NCBI GenBank assembly: GCA_031308135.1
Contig: JAHLJT010000631.1
Coordinates: 174,613,282 to 174,677,281, forward strand
DNA length: 64,000 nucleotides
Reading direction: 5' to 3'
Source of the DNA: Acheta domesticus
Taxonomy: Eukaryota > Arthropoda > Insecta > Orthoptera > Gryllidae
Numbering within the stretch: position 1 is the stretch's first letter; the number at the start of each line of letters is the position of its first letter. Both the position numbers and the translations under genes were made by a program. The notes under the pieces are model-generated. The model searched no databases and was not told the DNA's origin. It saw nothing but the letters and a program-made list of their open reading frames with translations. Of the stretch, positions 17,415 to 29,970 are shown piece by piece.

Positions 17415-18996
17415 CTAGTGGTGCTACAGAATGGCACAGACTTTCCCATAATAGTTATCTATTTCCTTCTGTCTTCGCTAGCTATTCGGAATTGCCACAA
17501 ACTCTTTCTTGACAACTGTCATCTATCACCGAAAAAAGTACATTTTTTGCCATTTTCTTAATTTTTCGGTTTCCTATTTGTAGAACGGAAACATTAATTT
17601 TATAATATTAAAGAACACAAAAACCTAATCATAAACAGCAATTTTCTTTTAAAAATAAGGTGCCGTTTATGAGAAAATGGAGTTTTACCGCTATTAATGC
17701 GAAATTTGAAGCTCATTTTCATAGAAAATGTTTGAGATTTCAAATACTTTATTTGAAGTTATTTGAAGCACTTACACTCACAAATATAATAATGTTTACA
17801 AATTGCTGATAATGTACATATTAAAGATGTGAGAGATCTTTCAAAAAAATTACAATTATTTAATTTTTGAAAAAACGAAAAAACAACTCAAAATAATATT
17901 TACGTCGTACTAAAGAGCACTATCTGTTACAAAAGTATAAGAAATAATTTGCAGCCATATATAAGAAAATGGCGTTTGAGCGTTTCTGAAAATGCAAAAT
18001 TTTGAGCTACTTTTCGCAGAATACGGTTGTGTTTTCGAGAAACTTTACTTGACATTATTTAAAGCACATGTACTCGTAAATATAATAATGTGAAAAAATC
18101 GCCGCTAATGTAACTATTGTGGACGTGAGAAACATGTGAAAACATTTACATTTTTGTAATTTTTTGAAAAATACTACCTCTAGAGCAATATGAATTTTAT
18201 GTCATCTGATAGAGTATATTTACCGCTATCCCTACCAAAAGTTTAAGAAAAAATTTGGAGCCATTTTTGAGAAAACCATGTTTTTGTAATTTTTTAAAAT
18301 TGCACATATTGCACGGAATATTGCACGAAAATTACTAAAATTTTGAGAAACATTTACATGACCTTTATGAAAGAACTCAATATGCAAAACAAATTTTATT
18401 TGAAGAAAAAATCTCTATCTTTAATTTTGTAGCTGGAGAAAGACGCCGAAAAAAATCAGTTTCAAAATTTTCAAAAATTCATAGTTTTCCGTGAAAATTG
18501 GACCTATGCCATGTTAATAGGTGTATTTTACTCCATTCATACAAGAAATTGAAAGAAAAAATTTCGAGCCGTTTTTAAGAACATGTTGAAAATTCCCTGG
18601 GGCTTCATATAAAGTACCCCCAAATTTTGAAGAATCTTTTTCAAAATCTCAAAGCTTCGACTAGAATCAGATCGGCCAGGGAATATCCATTTTGGAAGAA
18701 ATCGTACGTATGGTTTAGGCGCTAGCAGTGTTCACAGACAGACAGACGGAGGGACAGACAGACGTTTTCCTTTGAATTGGGTTTTCGGTAAGAAGAACCT
18801 AGAAAACGGTTTCTGGCTACACCACGTGTTAGGGTTTTTTCTCTTAATTTAGCAACTGGTTTTATCGACTTTTTTGTTATCACGGCCCGGCAATTAATTT
18901 TTTCCGCCGAAAATTGGCCATTTTTTCGCGCAGCATTACATAACTTTCCCCATACTACGTATATCACTCCGTGTATACGTACGTGTGCGGGAAAGT
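17415..18996 (-). mobile_element. HINE/DINE-1-like element, copy C (full length)
   Basis: On the minus strand it runs from GGAAAGT/ACTTTCCCG-type termini near 18996, through the GTCY tract (about 18735-18765), to CTAG at 17415-17418 followed by TT. It sits at the end of the unit 1 LINE, between the two duplication units. Length is about 1.58 kb, like copy A. Confidence 0.7.
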
Positions 18997-19296
18997 AAAA
19001 AGCGGAAGAAGTTAGGCGCCGTAAGACCCACATACGGGTTAACCAAACACCTAAGAATAGAGAATATCTGAAAGAAAAAATACTATAATTTGAGCATAGT
19101 TTTTTAATCATTCAAATGAGGTACGAAGGTATTTCTTTTACTTTGAAAAATACAAACGATATACCTTGAATATTCATCAAGTTACTCCGTTTCGATGGAT
19201 TACTGTACGATATTAAAAACAGCGAAACTAACACTGGGTGGAAAAGGTGTATGGAAAAGCAGATTAAGTGTTCTTCTAATATGTGAATACGAACGT

Positions 19297-19630
19297 ACCC
19301 GTGCGATAACTCTTGCATATTAAATTTCCTATCTTTCCTTTTCCATATTAAGAGAGGAAGTTGTGAACGAAACTTGTATATTTGTTTAAAAATTGAAAAG
19401 GAATTGAAAAGAAAAATTGAAAAGAAATGTACTTACAGAATTTAAAATGAAAATAAAAACGATGAAATTGGTGTTAGAAACAAAAATGAATTATACGAAC
19501 ATATTCTCTTGGAACAATACACTACATTTCCAAACATTTTAAGTATTTATACAATCTTCCTTGACAATTAGCTTTTCTCTTTACTTGATAGTCACAAAAA
19601 TATTATAAAAGCTTGTTTATTCTCGAGAAA
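19297..19630 (-). repeat. Dispersed repeat R, copy 1
   Basis: Its reverse complement matches 53880-54232 and 60655-61022. Shared landmarks are the end GAGAGTT(C/A)TCGCACGGGTACG and an internal TTTGTGACTATCAAG-like segment. See the copy at 60655 for a possible Helitron-type 3' end. Confidence 0.6.
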
Positions 19631-20324
19631 ACAACTTAAAGTTTTCCATGCAAAAATACAGTATACGGCAAGCATAACCTTTCACTTTGGAATATTATTT
19701 TTAACTTTGTTACTGAACTCACAAGTATACCCGTGCATTTAAATCACCTAGAATATCAAGTAATTAGTTTCATTTCACATACACTTGTGGATTCTGCATG
19801 TCTCTGAACAGGTGGGGTGGTATCAAGAAGTGCCGGACCAGCACAATATTAAAGAATGTTCAAAAAGCTCTCGTCCTACAGATTTCGGCACGAGAAAAGT
19901 TTCTTTGTGACCTCCGACTTCAAAAATTTGAATGCTCAAACACGCTTCGTCTAGGAATTATTCAACTAAAAAGATTTTAATAATGCTGCCCGAGTGTTGC
20001 GTGATGCTTCTGTCATATTTAGATTCATCTTTTCGACAAATCCTTCTTATTTTCAAAGTCAATATGCAAATCGCCACGTCTACGTGAAGTTCTCTTTCTT
20101 TAAAGATCTCATTTATGAAGATCGGTTGCGTATGCGCAAAACTCATCTATAATATTGAAATAATATATGATAGGATTTTAAATAATATAAACAATAAAAT
20201 CTGAGATGAAGTAGCAGCATCTGAACTATCATACTCTGTTCCTACTATACGTCAAACTATTTTCAATGATTAATATATGAATCTATTTAATAATAAATTT
20301 AGATGTTTTACTAACCTGCTCATA

Positions 20325-20462
20325 TAGTACATTATGAAACGATGATGTAATGATGGGTATTAATACAGGAGTGTGATATTACGATACGAGCGAGGTACTA
20401 GCGAGTATCGTAAACCTCACACGAGTGTATTAATACCCATTACATCGAGTTTCATACGGTAC
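20325..20462. repeat. Long foldback hairpin
   Basis: Arms of about 50 nt pair around a short centre. The left arm has TATGAAAC, GATGTAAT, GGGTATTAATACA, GTGTGA and ACGATAC. The right arm has GTATCGT, TCACAC, TGTATTAATACCC, ATTACATC and GTTTCATA. The centre GAGCGAGGTACTAGCGAG is itself partly repetitive. It could be a MITE; no clear target duplication was read. Confidence 0.7.
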
Positions 20463-22700
20463 TCTTTCTACGACTTACGGTAACTTTTATAAGTTAAACG
20501 TCCCCACTGAATCGTTTCCTGGCAGTCGACATGCAAGATTCAGCCAAGGCCACCTAGTGGACACATCACTACCCTACACCCGCAGGTGGCTGTGCTTTAC
20601 CAGAGCGCCCGCGAGGGACTACAAAAGTTGCGGCAATAATATTCCGACTTCCATATTTTCGCATTTCCTCTCATTTCTGGAAACGTCAACACCATCAGAA
20701 AGAACCACCATTCACTAAATATTTTAAACTAAAGAATTGGCCGTTTTTTTTAGGACAGCCACACAGAAGCAGCAAATAACACAAAATGACTTGCGTTCAG
20801 ATCTTAACCTCCCTGAAAGGTCTCTTCAATGACTACCACTGCGCTAGTAAAATAGGATAAAAGTGAAATGACGATCCAATTTATTTTTAATAATATTTGA
20901 CGTAAATATTACAACTAATACAATAAAATTAAAACTGAGAAGCTTAATATAATATTAAATGCAATTTTAATATACACTCGAACGAAACATTTACTGCAAC
21001 AATTCTCAACGATTAATGAAGTGACAATACTTGATTTGTAAGCGTCTCTGTGATTGGCCAAGAACCTGTATCATAATGAAATCTGTATCGAAATGACCAT
21101 CATTATGCAACTGGTTGCACCCATCCAAAGACAGCGTTATACAATGGGAGTAGAAAAAGAGCATTTAGAGTACAAAATGAACTACGAGAATAGTTCTAAT
21201 TTTCTTGAAAATGCTTCTACTTGGCCAAGATATAAATTAACTAGTTGAAATTTCTAATTATTCTTGGGAAAGTATTATGTCCCATAATTTTCAATGCAAC
21301 ATCATGACTGAACACGCCGACTTGAAAATTTCACTGAATCGCTGCTGATAAAAAAATACTTGCACAGGTAAAACAGAATCCAATCCTAACAAGACAGTCT
21401 TTATTCTGCACTCTACACAATCTTGCATTAGTTGCCAATATCGTTTCTTTCTTCTTTTTGACAAAGAACATCAAAAGATGTAAGAGCACTCTTTCCATTG
21501 TAACCGTACGTGTAGGTCGGCTGAAGGGAAATTTCGTGGGTAATTGGCTTTCTTTGAAATTTTGAAAAAAAAACACAAAGTTGAAACCAAAAACATTAAT
21601 ATAATTGAATCTTCATAGAAAAACCAAGCCACACATGGCAAAATTACCATAACATGCACAAATAAACAAAGAAAAATATAACATTGAACAGCATAAAAAA
21701 AACCTTGGAGGAAAAATTAACTGCAAGATTATCTAAAATAATTTTTCTTTTAATTGAAAAGAATGAGAATCACAGTAGTTTATTCTGTGATTAAATGCAA
21801 TGGAAATTCAATTAATTGAACAAATGGGATTTCAGATGAGACGAGGTGTGATGAGAATGCACTGTCATAGGGAGGAGTACTTGCATTTCAACTGACAGAA
21901 TATCATACTGCTTCCTGTTGGTGAAAATTGCAGTTAATTTATCCCTCAATATACACTAAGTCAACACTCTCATGTAATTTCGCGCACGAAATTCTCTGGA
22001 ATTCCAACGAGAATATCTTGTCTTCAATTGAAGTGAACAAATTATAGTTTTTGAAAACACAGAATGTTCAACAGAAATTCTTGTAAAAACTATAAAAATG
22101 AAATTACAAAAAATATCTTATATTCTGTTGAACTGAATGAATGTAGTTTTTGAACAAAAAACAGAACGTTCAATAGAAATTCTTGAAAAAAAAACTACAG
22201 AAATTTAGCCCATTTTACATCTATTGTACCACATTCGAGTTTGCTCATCTTCTTCAATAGTTCGTTTCAAATATAATTTTCACAACACTTTTAATTGCAC
22301 ATGTATAACTTCGAACATCTTCAAAAGAAGTTACTTGAAAAACTATATAAAATTACCCTTTGTTACAACCTTTCTTGTGTAATATTGAAGTTTAGTTAAC
22401 TTCTTCAATGCCTCCTACAAAATATAATTTTATGACTTCCTCAATGGTCCTTCAATAGCTCTAATAGATTTATAACTTCACCTTGGTGTTAACACTACCT
22501 TCCATGATACTCCTTTCAAAAACAGAACTTGCACCTCTAGCTTATTAACATGGCAAAATTCTTTCAAAAATCAGTACAGTCCTCCCACACGAAAAATCCA
22601 TAACTGCAACTATTTTCTGCACATGTTACAAAGAAACTATGAGAATGCACATGGAATGGTATACCAGTTATTGAAAACGTTTTATAATGGCGAAGCAATC
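20463..22700. other. AT-rich stretch, no gene recognised
   Basis: Only short ORFs without motifs. Between about 22030 and 22200 a local direct repeat occurs (TAGTTTTTGAA...ACAGAA(T/C)GTTCAA(C/T)AGAAATTCTTG, twice), plus several related GTTCAA/TTGAAC segments. Confidence 0.4.
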
Positions 22701-23384
22701 TCCGAAAGTGAACTACGGGAACCACACCTCAACGTTAATTTGGAGGTTGTGTCCGTAGAATTATCTCCAACAGTGAACAGCGTGAACTCGTAATCGGGCA
22801 GTTCGGGTGAAATGTACCCGATGTGGCACATAAGAATCGTAATACCGACCTTAGTCCGCTGGAAGATTTAGCTCGTTCAAACAACAAAGCGTGCTGGAAG
22901 AACAAGCCTGACAGCGTCCGCCTTAACGTGGTACAATTTCCGCTGACTGGGCTCGCGGCCACGCCTTTCGCTCAGTCCAAACTCACACCTCCGCTTCTCG
23001 AAACATTCGGCTCGTCTCTCCTCACTCAGACTGTTACTACCCACCCCCTTCGCCGCGTAGGGGCGACAACTGTCCCCTCCCGCCTCCCCTCCAGCTACCA
23101 CTGATAAGGCGACGGGGTCGCCGCCGCGGTTACGCGATCTCCTTTCTCTCGCAGAAAATGTGTTAGTATTTTGAATTAAATAGAAGCCTGGGTAAGCTGC
23201 AGTATTAAACGTTAGTTTACAGGTTATTCCCGTAGGGGCCGGCAGCGACCTGCGACCAAAGAAATTTTCTGTAACCACGTAATATTATCTTTTGACAAAA
23301 TATCGGGCATTTCTAAGTAGTTAATAGAAAGTAAGTAACTAGAAAAGTAGCTAGTCTGTGAAAGAGAAAGAATCGCCGCTACAG
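22701..23384 (+). mobile_element. Possible LTR-like segment before a candidate primer-binding site
   Basis: This GC-richer stretch ends GCCGCTACA just before a primer-binding-like sequence at 23386. That end resembles the GCGGTTACA end of the solo LTR at 56377-58212. I could not find a matching 5' LTR end (TGT...) or a target duplication. The short ORFs here are probably by-products of LTR sequence. Confidence 0.35.
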
Positions 23385-23385
23385 T

Positions 23386-23405
23386 AGCGCCCAGAACGTG
23401 GGGCG
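23386..23405 (+). other. Candidate retroelement primer-binding site
   Basis: TAGCGCCCAGAACGTGGGGC resembles the TGGCGCCCAACGTGGGGC-type tRNA-complementary sites that follow the 5' LTR of many animal Ty3/Gypsy elements. The match is from memory of the family pattern and is imperfect. Confidence 0.4.
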
Positions 23406-23660
23406 CGACGTTGCGTTTAGTATAAATAAATTGTAGTGATTTTGGCGAGAGGGTAAGGAGTGTATTACCGTGAATTACTCGTTACAGTGTATTTGTATTT
23501 GAAAAGAGATTTTAAATAGAATCCGTATTTTGAAAGTCTTGTGAGAAGGAGAATGCAAATTTTTATTTATTAATGTACATTTTTCAAACATTTTTTTTTT
23601 CCTTTGAAGAATATTATTGGTTGGGTGTTACTATTTTCTCAAATATTGTTGTTCTAGTAA

Positions 23661-23770
23661 AAAATGCCTTTCTACTGAATGTATCATGAACTGAACATTA
23701 GATTCTACAGTATTCATTAGACGCAGTATCTAATGTTCAGTTCATGATAAATTCAATAAAAAGGCATTTT
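23661..23770. repeat. 43-bp-arm hairpin
   Basis: Arms 23661-23703 and 23728-23770 are reverse complements at 40 of 43 positions (AAAATGCCTTT...ACTGAACATTAGAT) around a 24-nt loop. Confidence 0.85.
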
Positions 23771-23884
23771 GTCTTTGTTTCAGGATTGCAGTGTTTAAAG
23801 GAATAGTTTTCATTTTATAAAATTGGAATTATTTCTATATTATCATTATTGCAAAGTTCTATACCTCCATTATTTTGTCATGTT

Positions 23885-24672
23885 TCCGTATGCATGCTAG
23901 AAATTGTCCCTCAGCCTTTATACTGATTAAGAGGATGTGTTACAAGTAATTTATAGTCAGCCAAATTGCTAGATGCTTATTTTTAATGATAACTTTTAGA
24001 AAACCCAATTTAGGATTAATTAAATATTTTATTTAATTTGGTAATGTTATAAAGGTAGCATACTTATTTCTTTTTCCCTGGTGTTCTCCAATCGCTTAAG
24101 ATAAATGCAAGAATGAAATGTATGTTTGTAAGCCCAGAGGCAATTAGGCACTAAAATTATTTTAAAAATTCAATGATAAAAGTAAAGACAATTGCTGTAG
24201 ACCATTGTTTTATGACTGCCCTTGCAGTTTGTTATTAAAATCTAACCCACCAATGGTGCATAATTTATTCATTTACTAAACCTTTAAGTTAAATGAATTC
24301 AGATATCCGATTCATTCAATATTCACTAAATTTCAAACATTTGTCATTTCTGTACAATGAATACGTTCTTCTTTTGATACGTTCTCTTTGACCACAGTCA
24401 GGAGTTAATGTAATGTGTATAAAATCATTATGATACAGATATTTCGAGTCAGTGATGTATAATTTTATTTCGTTACATTGCATATTGCTTCAAAATTAAA
24501 GCTATTTTCATCCTTGCATTAAATTTCATCTTTGTTCCATAAATCCTCGGATTATGGCATTTATATTAGTTTTTATTATAAGTGAGATTCTACTATTTCA
24601 TGTACTCTTCAGTTACAACAAGATTATAAAAATTGTGAAGATTTTATTTCCATATGAAAATTATAAATTAAA
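23885..24672 (+). repeat. Dispersed repeat Q, copy 1
   Basis: It is homologous, at roughly 90 percent or more by eye, to 52347-53138, and its first 280 bp also match 51706-51985. It starts at TGCATGCTAGAAAT and stops at GAAAATTATAAAT in both long copies. At 51-53 kb it follows a gag-like ORF, so it may be the 3' part of a retroelement. Confidence 0.7.
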
Positions 24673-24679
24673 TAATGTT

Positions 24680-25980
24680 ACTATATACCTGTTGCGATTA
24701 ATAAGTCAAAAAACAACGTAAATAAAATGATTTCAGCAAATCTGCCTTTCTAAAGGACACTGTATACATTTAAATACCCGCGTCGGTATCTTTTGCGTTT
24801 CATTTCGCTGAAGTTGCCGGTGCCGAAACTCCGCCATATTGAATTTATAGGGTATTTTCTTACGTGGAGACACTTATACGTTTTGCTTTCAATGGTTTTT
24901 TCGGTACGAAGGAGCTACAAAAGAGAGATTCTGGCGACACCACGTATTAGATAATTTTTTTCTTAATTTTGCTACTGGTTTTCTCCACTTTTTCGTTATC
25001 AGGGCCCGGCAATTAATTTTTCTGCCGAAAATCCGCCGTTTTTTCGCGTAGTATTACAGGACATTCCCTATACTCCGTATACAGGAAAGTAATTATTGTG
25101 GAAATATTCCTCTCCCCTCTCTCTTTTCCCCCTTTCTTTCCCCTCCCACTTTTCCCCTCTTTCCCTCCTTTCTCTTCCTTCTTTTTCTATCCCTCCTCTG
25201 CCTTCCTTTCTGTATTTTTCCTCCCTTTCCTTTGTCACCCATGTTCGCTTTTCCTACTCTCTTTCTCGTGTGTTTCTCTTTTTCTCTTTGTCTCCCTTTT
25301 CCCCTCTATCTCATTTTTTGCCTCTGTCACTCTTTTCCCCGTCTCTCTTTCCCCCGTCTTTCTTTTTCACCCGTCTCTCTTTTCACCCGTCTCCCTTTTC
25401 CCCCGTCTCTCTTTTCCCCCGTCTCTCTTTTTCTTGTGTCCATTTTGCCTTCTGTGTCTCTTTTCCCTGACTCACTTTTCCATCTCTTTTTCCCTGTTTC
25501 TCTTTTTTCCTCTGTCTTGTTCCCTGTCTCCCTCTCTTTCCCTCTCTCTCCTCTGTCTTTCTCTCTCCTCTCTCATTCTCTTTCTTTTCCCTCTCTCTCT
25601 TTTCTACTCTATTTTCCCTATCTCTCTTTTCCATCTTTCTTTTCCCTCTTCCACTTTTTTCCTTTCTCTTTTTCTCTCTCGTCAACTTCTGCCGCCCCTC
25701 CTGTGCTACTCGACCTCGCCTCACGTCACACGGCCACACCCAGCAACAATGGAACTCAGGTGGATTGGGAATTGCGTTTAACTGAAGCGCCATCTTGTGC
25801 TTAGCGCCATCTAGTGGAGTTATAATAATTGTACTGGGCCTAAATTCTTCCCGCAAGTGCAAGCAATACGTTGACAAAGTTTTATGGTAATTGGATGAAC
25901 GGTACGGCAGCGCATTAAGCACGAACCAACAAAGATTGCTTTTTACATATAAGATTACAAGAAAATTAATATCAATTTGA
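24680..25980 (+). repeat. Dispersed repeat P, copy 1, with CT-rich tract
   Basis: It matches 61033-62335 along its length. The order is: a leader (CTGTTGCGATTAATAAGTC), a 200-bp HINE 5' terminus in minus orientation (about 24895-25092), a long pyrimidine tract (25112-25690), and a tail (GCGCCATCTAGTGGAGTT) ending in GATAGCCATAAT and A/T-rich trinucleotides. Long ORFs across the pyrimidine tract are low-complexity artefacts of the CTCT/TTCC composition. It lies inside the insertion that expanded unit 2. Confidence 0.75.
25112..25690. repeat. Pyrimidine-tract minisatellite
   Basis: About 580 bp, almost all C and T on the + strand, with irregular units such as CCGTCTCTCTTTTCCCC. Confidence 0.9.
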
Positions 25981-26346
25981 TAGCCATAATATTAATAACA
26001 ATAATAACATTAATAATAACAATAATAATAATTCATGAGAGGAAAATTTATTCTTAGTTATATAAAATCTCATCTAATTTCAAATAAAAGCACTACATTT
26101 TCACATGCAAAGATACAAATCTGATCCGCTCTTTGATCCTTCGATGTTTACGAAAGGCATCTTGAGAAATGCAGTACTCTTTTCAGTTTCAAGTGTTTGA
26201 TGATCATTATCGCGACACTTCAAGTGCCAAGGGAAAACAGATAATAAGAAATACCATGAGGATGTGATCAATTGGGTTTCTACAATTGTTCACACGTGAT
26301 TACTATTTTGAAAATAATTATTTCCTATTGTCTATGTATAGATAAT

Positions 26347-29313
26347 CTTCTTCTTCACATGTAGTTGGAACCTGTTATTCCTCACACATCACCTTCATGA
26401 TGAATCGGGAGATATCGATGCCCAACTTTCGATCTATCTTTTCTTCGGTCTTCCTGGATCCCACTTAACTAAGGGTCTCAAATTTCTTGCTACTCTGATC
26501 AGACTACTATTATCTGCCCTGGAAATGTGTTAATTTCGGCCTCATATTCTCGTTCTTACTAATTTAACGATTAATACCATTTCCGTCACCATGAGATGCA
26601 GTGGTTGGGAGGACGGTATACCAAATATATAATTTCTTAAAAAAGAAAAGTAAGGCAAAGAAGAAAATCAGGCTCTGGTTAAGAGTCTTTTTGAAGTGAT
26701 TTATAAACAGACGACAACAGATTTCCGTTCGTACGTAACGCCACACTCACTCTTTATATCTTTATTATTTATTCAATCCCATCCTCTTAAAGTAGTCAAC
26801 TCTCAAGTTCTTGGTAGAGTTTATTTCTTCCAGTATCGGCCCGCGTCTCTGCTCCATAAGTCATAACTGGTCCTACTAGGGTTTTATATATTTTTACTTT
26901 AATTTCTGTATTAAGATACTTATACCTCCAGATTACATCTTTTAGACATCCCGATATTCTAGCTCCTTTGATTACTTACTGTTTAACTGCATTATAAGTT
27001 TCGCTCGTGCTTCAAATTTCACCGCCCAAATATGTGGTTTTCATGACTTCTTGGATTATTTTATTATCACCTTATTGGAGCCTTTGAAAATTACCATTGA
27101 TTTAGTTTTTTCTGTTGATAAAATGATGTGGTATTGTTCTGCTCTTTTCGACAACGTGTGGAGAAGTCCTTGTAAGTAGTCTTCTGTATTTTCCAATAGT
27201 TCTGCATTATCTGCATAGCACACTATTGGGATTATTTTACTTCCCATTTCTTATCCTAGCACATATTTTACGCTGTCCATTATCTTGCCCATAACCAGAT
27301 TAAAATGAACAGGTGTGAAAGAATCATCTTGTCTAACACCAGCTGCACAAATGGTTTCGTCTGTAACTATATTTACAACTTGCACTTTCGTCATACTGGT
27401 ATTCATGTCTTCAATTATTTTTATGAATATTTCTGGAATATTTTTTATTTTAGAATACTTACCACATCTTGTAGTCTTACGCGAACGAATGCCTTCTTTA
27501 GATCTATATAAAGTACATGAAGGCTGGGACATTAAATTCCATCGCCTTCTCGACTACTTGGCGGATCACAAACATGGCATCTGTTTTTGAACGATTAGCT
27601 CGAAGTCCTTATTGTTCTTCATTTATCTGCAAAAGTGGTTGTATTTTTTCTAATAGGCAGAAAGGACGGATGTGTTAGAACAGTTAGTATTTAGGCTCAG
27701 GTAGTAGGATTCGGAGAACTTATACGCTCTCGTGTTTGGTAGATCCTCCCATTTTGTTTAGTCGAAAGGCGTGGATTGTGCAACATCATGTGTTTGCATA
27801 CAATTGTTTTGTGCTTAATAATTTCGTTGCAGTACATCGTGTGTTTCGTCGCCATTTCAATCTGGCGACACATGATAGTGTTCTCTCTCGTCTTCTTCTT
27901 CTTGTGAGTATTTTACAGCTCTTGCGGCCGTCTCTCGCATTCCAATCTCCATATTCCTCTGTCATTCCAGTCATTCTCATCTAGACCTCTTCTTTGCATA
28001 TCTTAAAAATCTGATTTTGCCACTCCTCTCTGGGTCTACCTCTTTTTGTATGAAACTCCCTTTCAATTCTTTGTTTTTAAATTCTCCCTTACAGCCTTCC
28101 TTTAGTTGAAGTAACTGTTATACCTCCGTTTCCGTTATACACTCCGATTTTTGACCTTCTTTGTGAATGGATTTTATATGAGCTTGCTTCCATTCCCTGG
28201 GCAACTTTTCTCATCTCAAAGACTGATAAAAACGTATTTGTAGTATTTCCAATACACTGGTTGGAGCATTTTTCATTAGTTCTACAAGAATACCTGAAGG
28301 GCCAGGAGATTTTCCACTTTTCATTTTTTTTGGAGCGCTTTGCCTCATTTAAAGTTATTTCTTCTGCGTCATGAGCAGGTGTAATATCCAATTTCCTGTT
28401 TATTCCTTTCAGTGCTTCCTTGAATTCGTGTCTATTCTCTTCAAACATAACTTAGTAATATTTAACCCTTTCGTCCATTTTTATTATCTGTAAATTAGAT
28501 TGTGTTTTATTGTCTTGTCTTAAACTATTTATAAGTTTCCATGATTCTTTACTCTGTGTCCCATCTATGTTTTCTTCCACGTTTAAGCATTTGTTATTCC
28601 ACCATTTATCTTTTGATTTTTTTACTAGTTCTTTCACCTTTCTATTCAAACTCGCATGATCTTTCCTGTTGTCCCCATTTTGTGTCTCAAACCATTTTTC
28701 ATAACATTCTTTCTTCTTTATTTTAGTTTTTACTTCGTTATTCCACCAATATAAACGTATTTCATTATTCTCTTCCCCCATAGATTCAAAAGCTGTTTCA
28801 TGAATTGCTGCTTTCATTTTTGGTACATATCATCAGTTGTCACGTCAGGTTGTACTCTTAATTTATTTGCCAATCTTAACGGATATAGAAATATGATGGA
28901 GTTATCCTTCAATAGTATTAGCTGATATTTCGAGTAAGTTAAACTTTGAGCTTCTTTTTGTTATAATTATTGCTTTTCGACACATATTCTCTAAATGAAA
29001 AACTCACTGTACCTTCAGTAAGTAGTGATCAGAACCACATTCTGCAGCTCTAAAAACTCTTACATCCAAAGCTTTAATGAAAGATGCTTGTCGCATAATT
29101 ATGTAGTCTATTATTTATTTCGGGTTCTTTTTAGGTTGCACCGATGTAGTATATTTGTGAATATTTTTATGTTCCATTCATAATCTTCATGCTACAAACT
29201 CGATTTCTGCTCAATCCATATTTTTTACATTTTCATTTATGAAATGTTCAAAATCACCCACTGCTTTATCCTTTATTTTTCTCCGTTCTCTAGAGTTCAT
29301 GTCGCCCATTATT
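26347..29313 (-). pseudogene. Non-LTR retrotransposon (RTE-like LINE), decayed, 3' part of a chimeric insertion
   Basis: Reading the minus strand, it has the later half of an APE endonuclease (GDMNSRERR, IIDYIIMRQ, CGSDHYLLKV; about 29310-28970) and a linker (28817-28450). RT pieces follow, including VRQDDSFTPVHFNLVMGKI (27532-27251) and a degraded YADD-like box (CYADNAELLENTEDYLQGLL, where the second Asp reads Asn, at about 27230). The C-terminal region has GARISGCLKDVIWR-like and YKTLVGPVMTYGAETRAD-like motifs. It ends in GAAGAAGAAG at 26347. It is typical of the insect endonuclease-reverse transcriptase LINEs near RTE. Numerous stops are present. The 5' end is interrupted by a HINE fragment at 29314. 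Confidence 0.75.
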
Positions 29314-29650
29314 ACTTTTCTGTATACATGCGTATATACGTAGTAATATACGTGGTATAGGGAAAATTATGTAATGCTGCGCGAAAAAAACGGCGGATTT
29401 TCTGCAGAAAAAAATTCATTGCCGGGCACTGATTACAAAAAAACGGATAAAAACTGTTTCTAAATTAAGAAAAAAATCTTTTAACAGGTGGTGCAGCAAG
29501 AGTCCGTCTTTTGTGGGTCCTTGATCCGAAAAAACAATTAAAAGCAAAACGTCCGTCCGTCTGTCCGTCCGTCAGTCTGTCTGTCTGTCAGTCCGTCTGT
29601 CCGTCCGTCTGTCCGTCCGTCTGTCTGTCCGTCTGTGCGTCCGTGTTGAA
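29314..29650 (+). mobile_element. HINE-like fragment F with expanded GTCY tract
   Basis: The 5' terminus is recognisable (GTATAGGGAAAATTATGTAATGCTGCGCG), followed by the usual segment and a GTCC/GTCT tract of about 95 bp (29551-29643), the longest in the window. Beyond it the HINE body is not recognisable; 29650-29970 has no clear identity. It lies between two LINE remnants. Confidence 0.6.
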
Positions 29651-29970
29651 GTGTCCAGTGTTGAATAGAAAACCGCCGGGAGCTCCTCGCTCACTACGCA
29701 CTCCAGTACATGCGTAAAGCGTTCTCTGTAAATGTACATGTACAAGTGTAAAGCCATGCCTCTGTACATGCGTAAAGCCATTCTCTGTAATCCTCGTCTA
29801 TCTGCTAGGAGAGAGTCTGCTGATACGCGCCTCAGTAATTGTTCAGTAAGGCGTATTTTGCATATGTATCTAACAATTCACCCCTATAAAATGGCCATTT
29901 TGCAACAATTGAACCGTAAAATGTACGTGCAGCGGCTAATTTTGCTCCTTTGTTATTCTTCGCTCCTTTT

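Noticed and set aside
25096..25922. ORFs of 120-230 codons across the pyrimidine tract on both strands
   Set aside because: The translations are low-complexity (F/L/S/P or K/R/E runs) caused by CT-rich composition; the frames overlap and no domain is visible.
29511..29781. ORFs rich in SVCPSVCPS-like or RTDRRTDR-like repeats
   Set aside because: Translations of the GTCY microsatellite in the HINE fragment.
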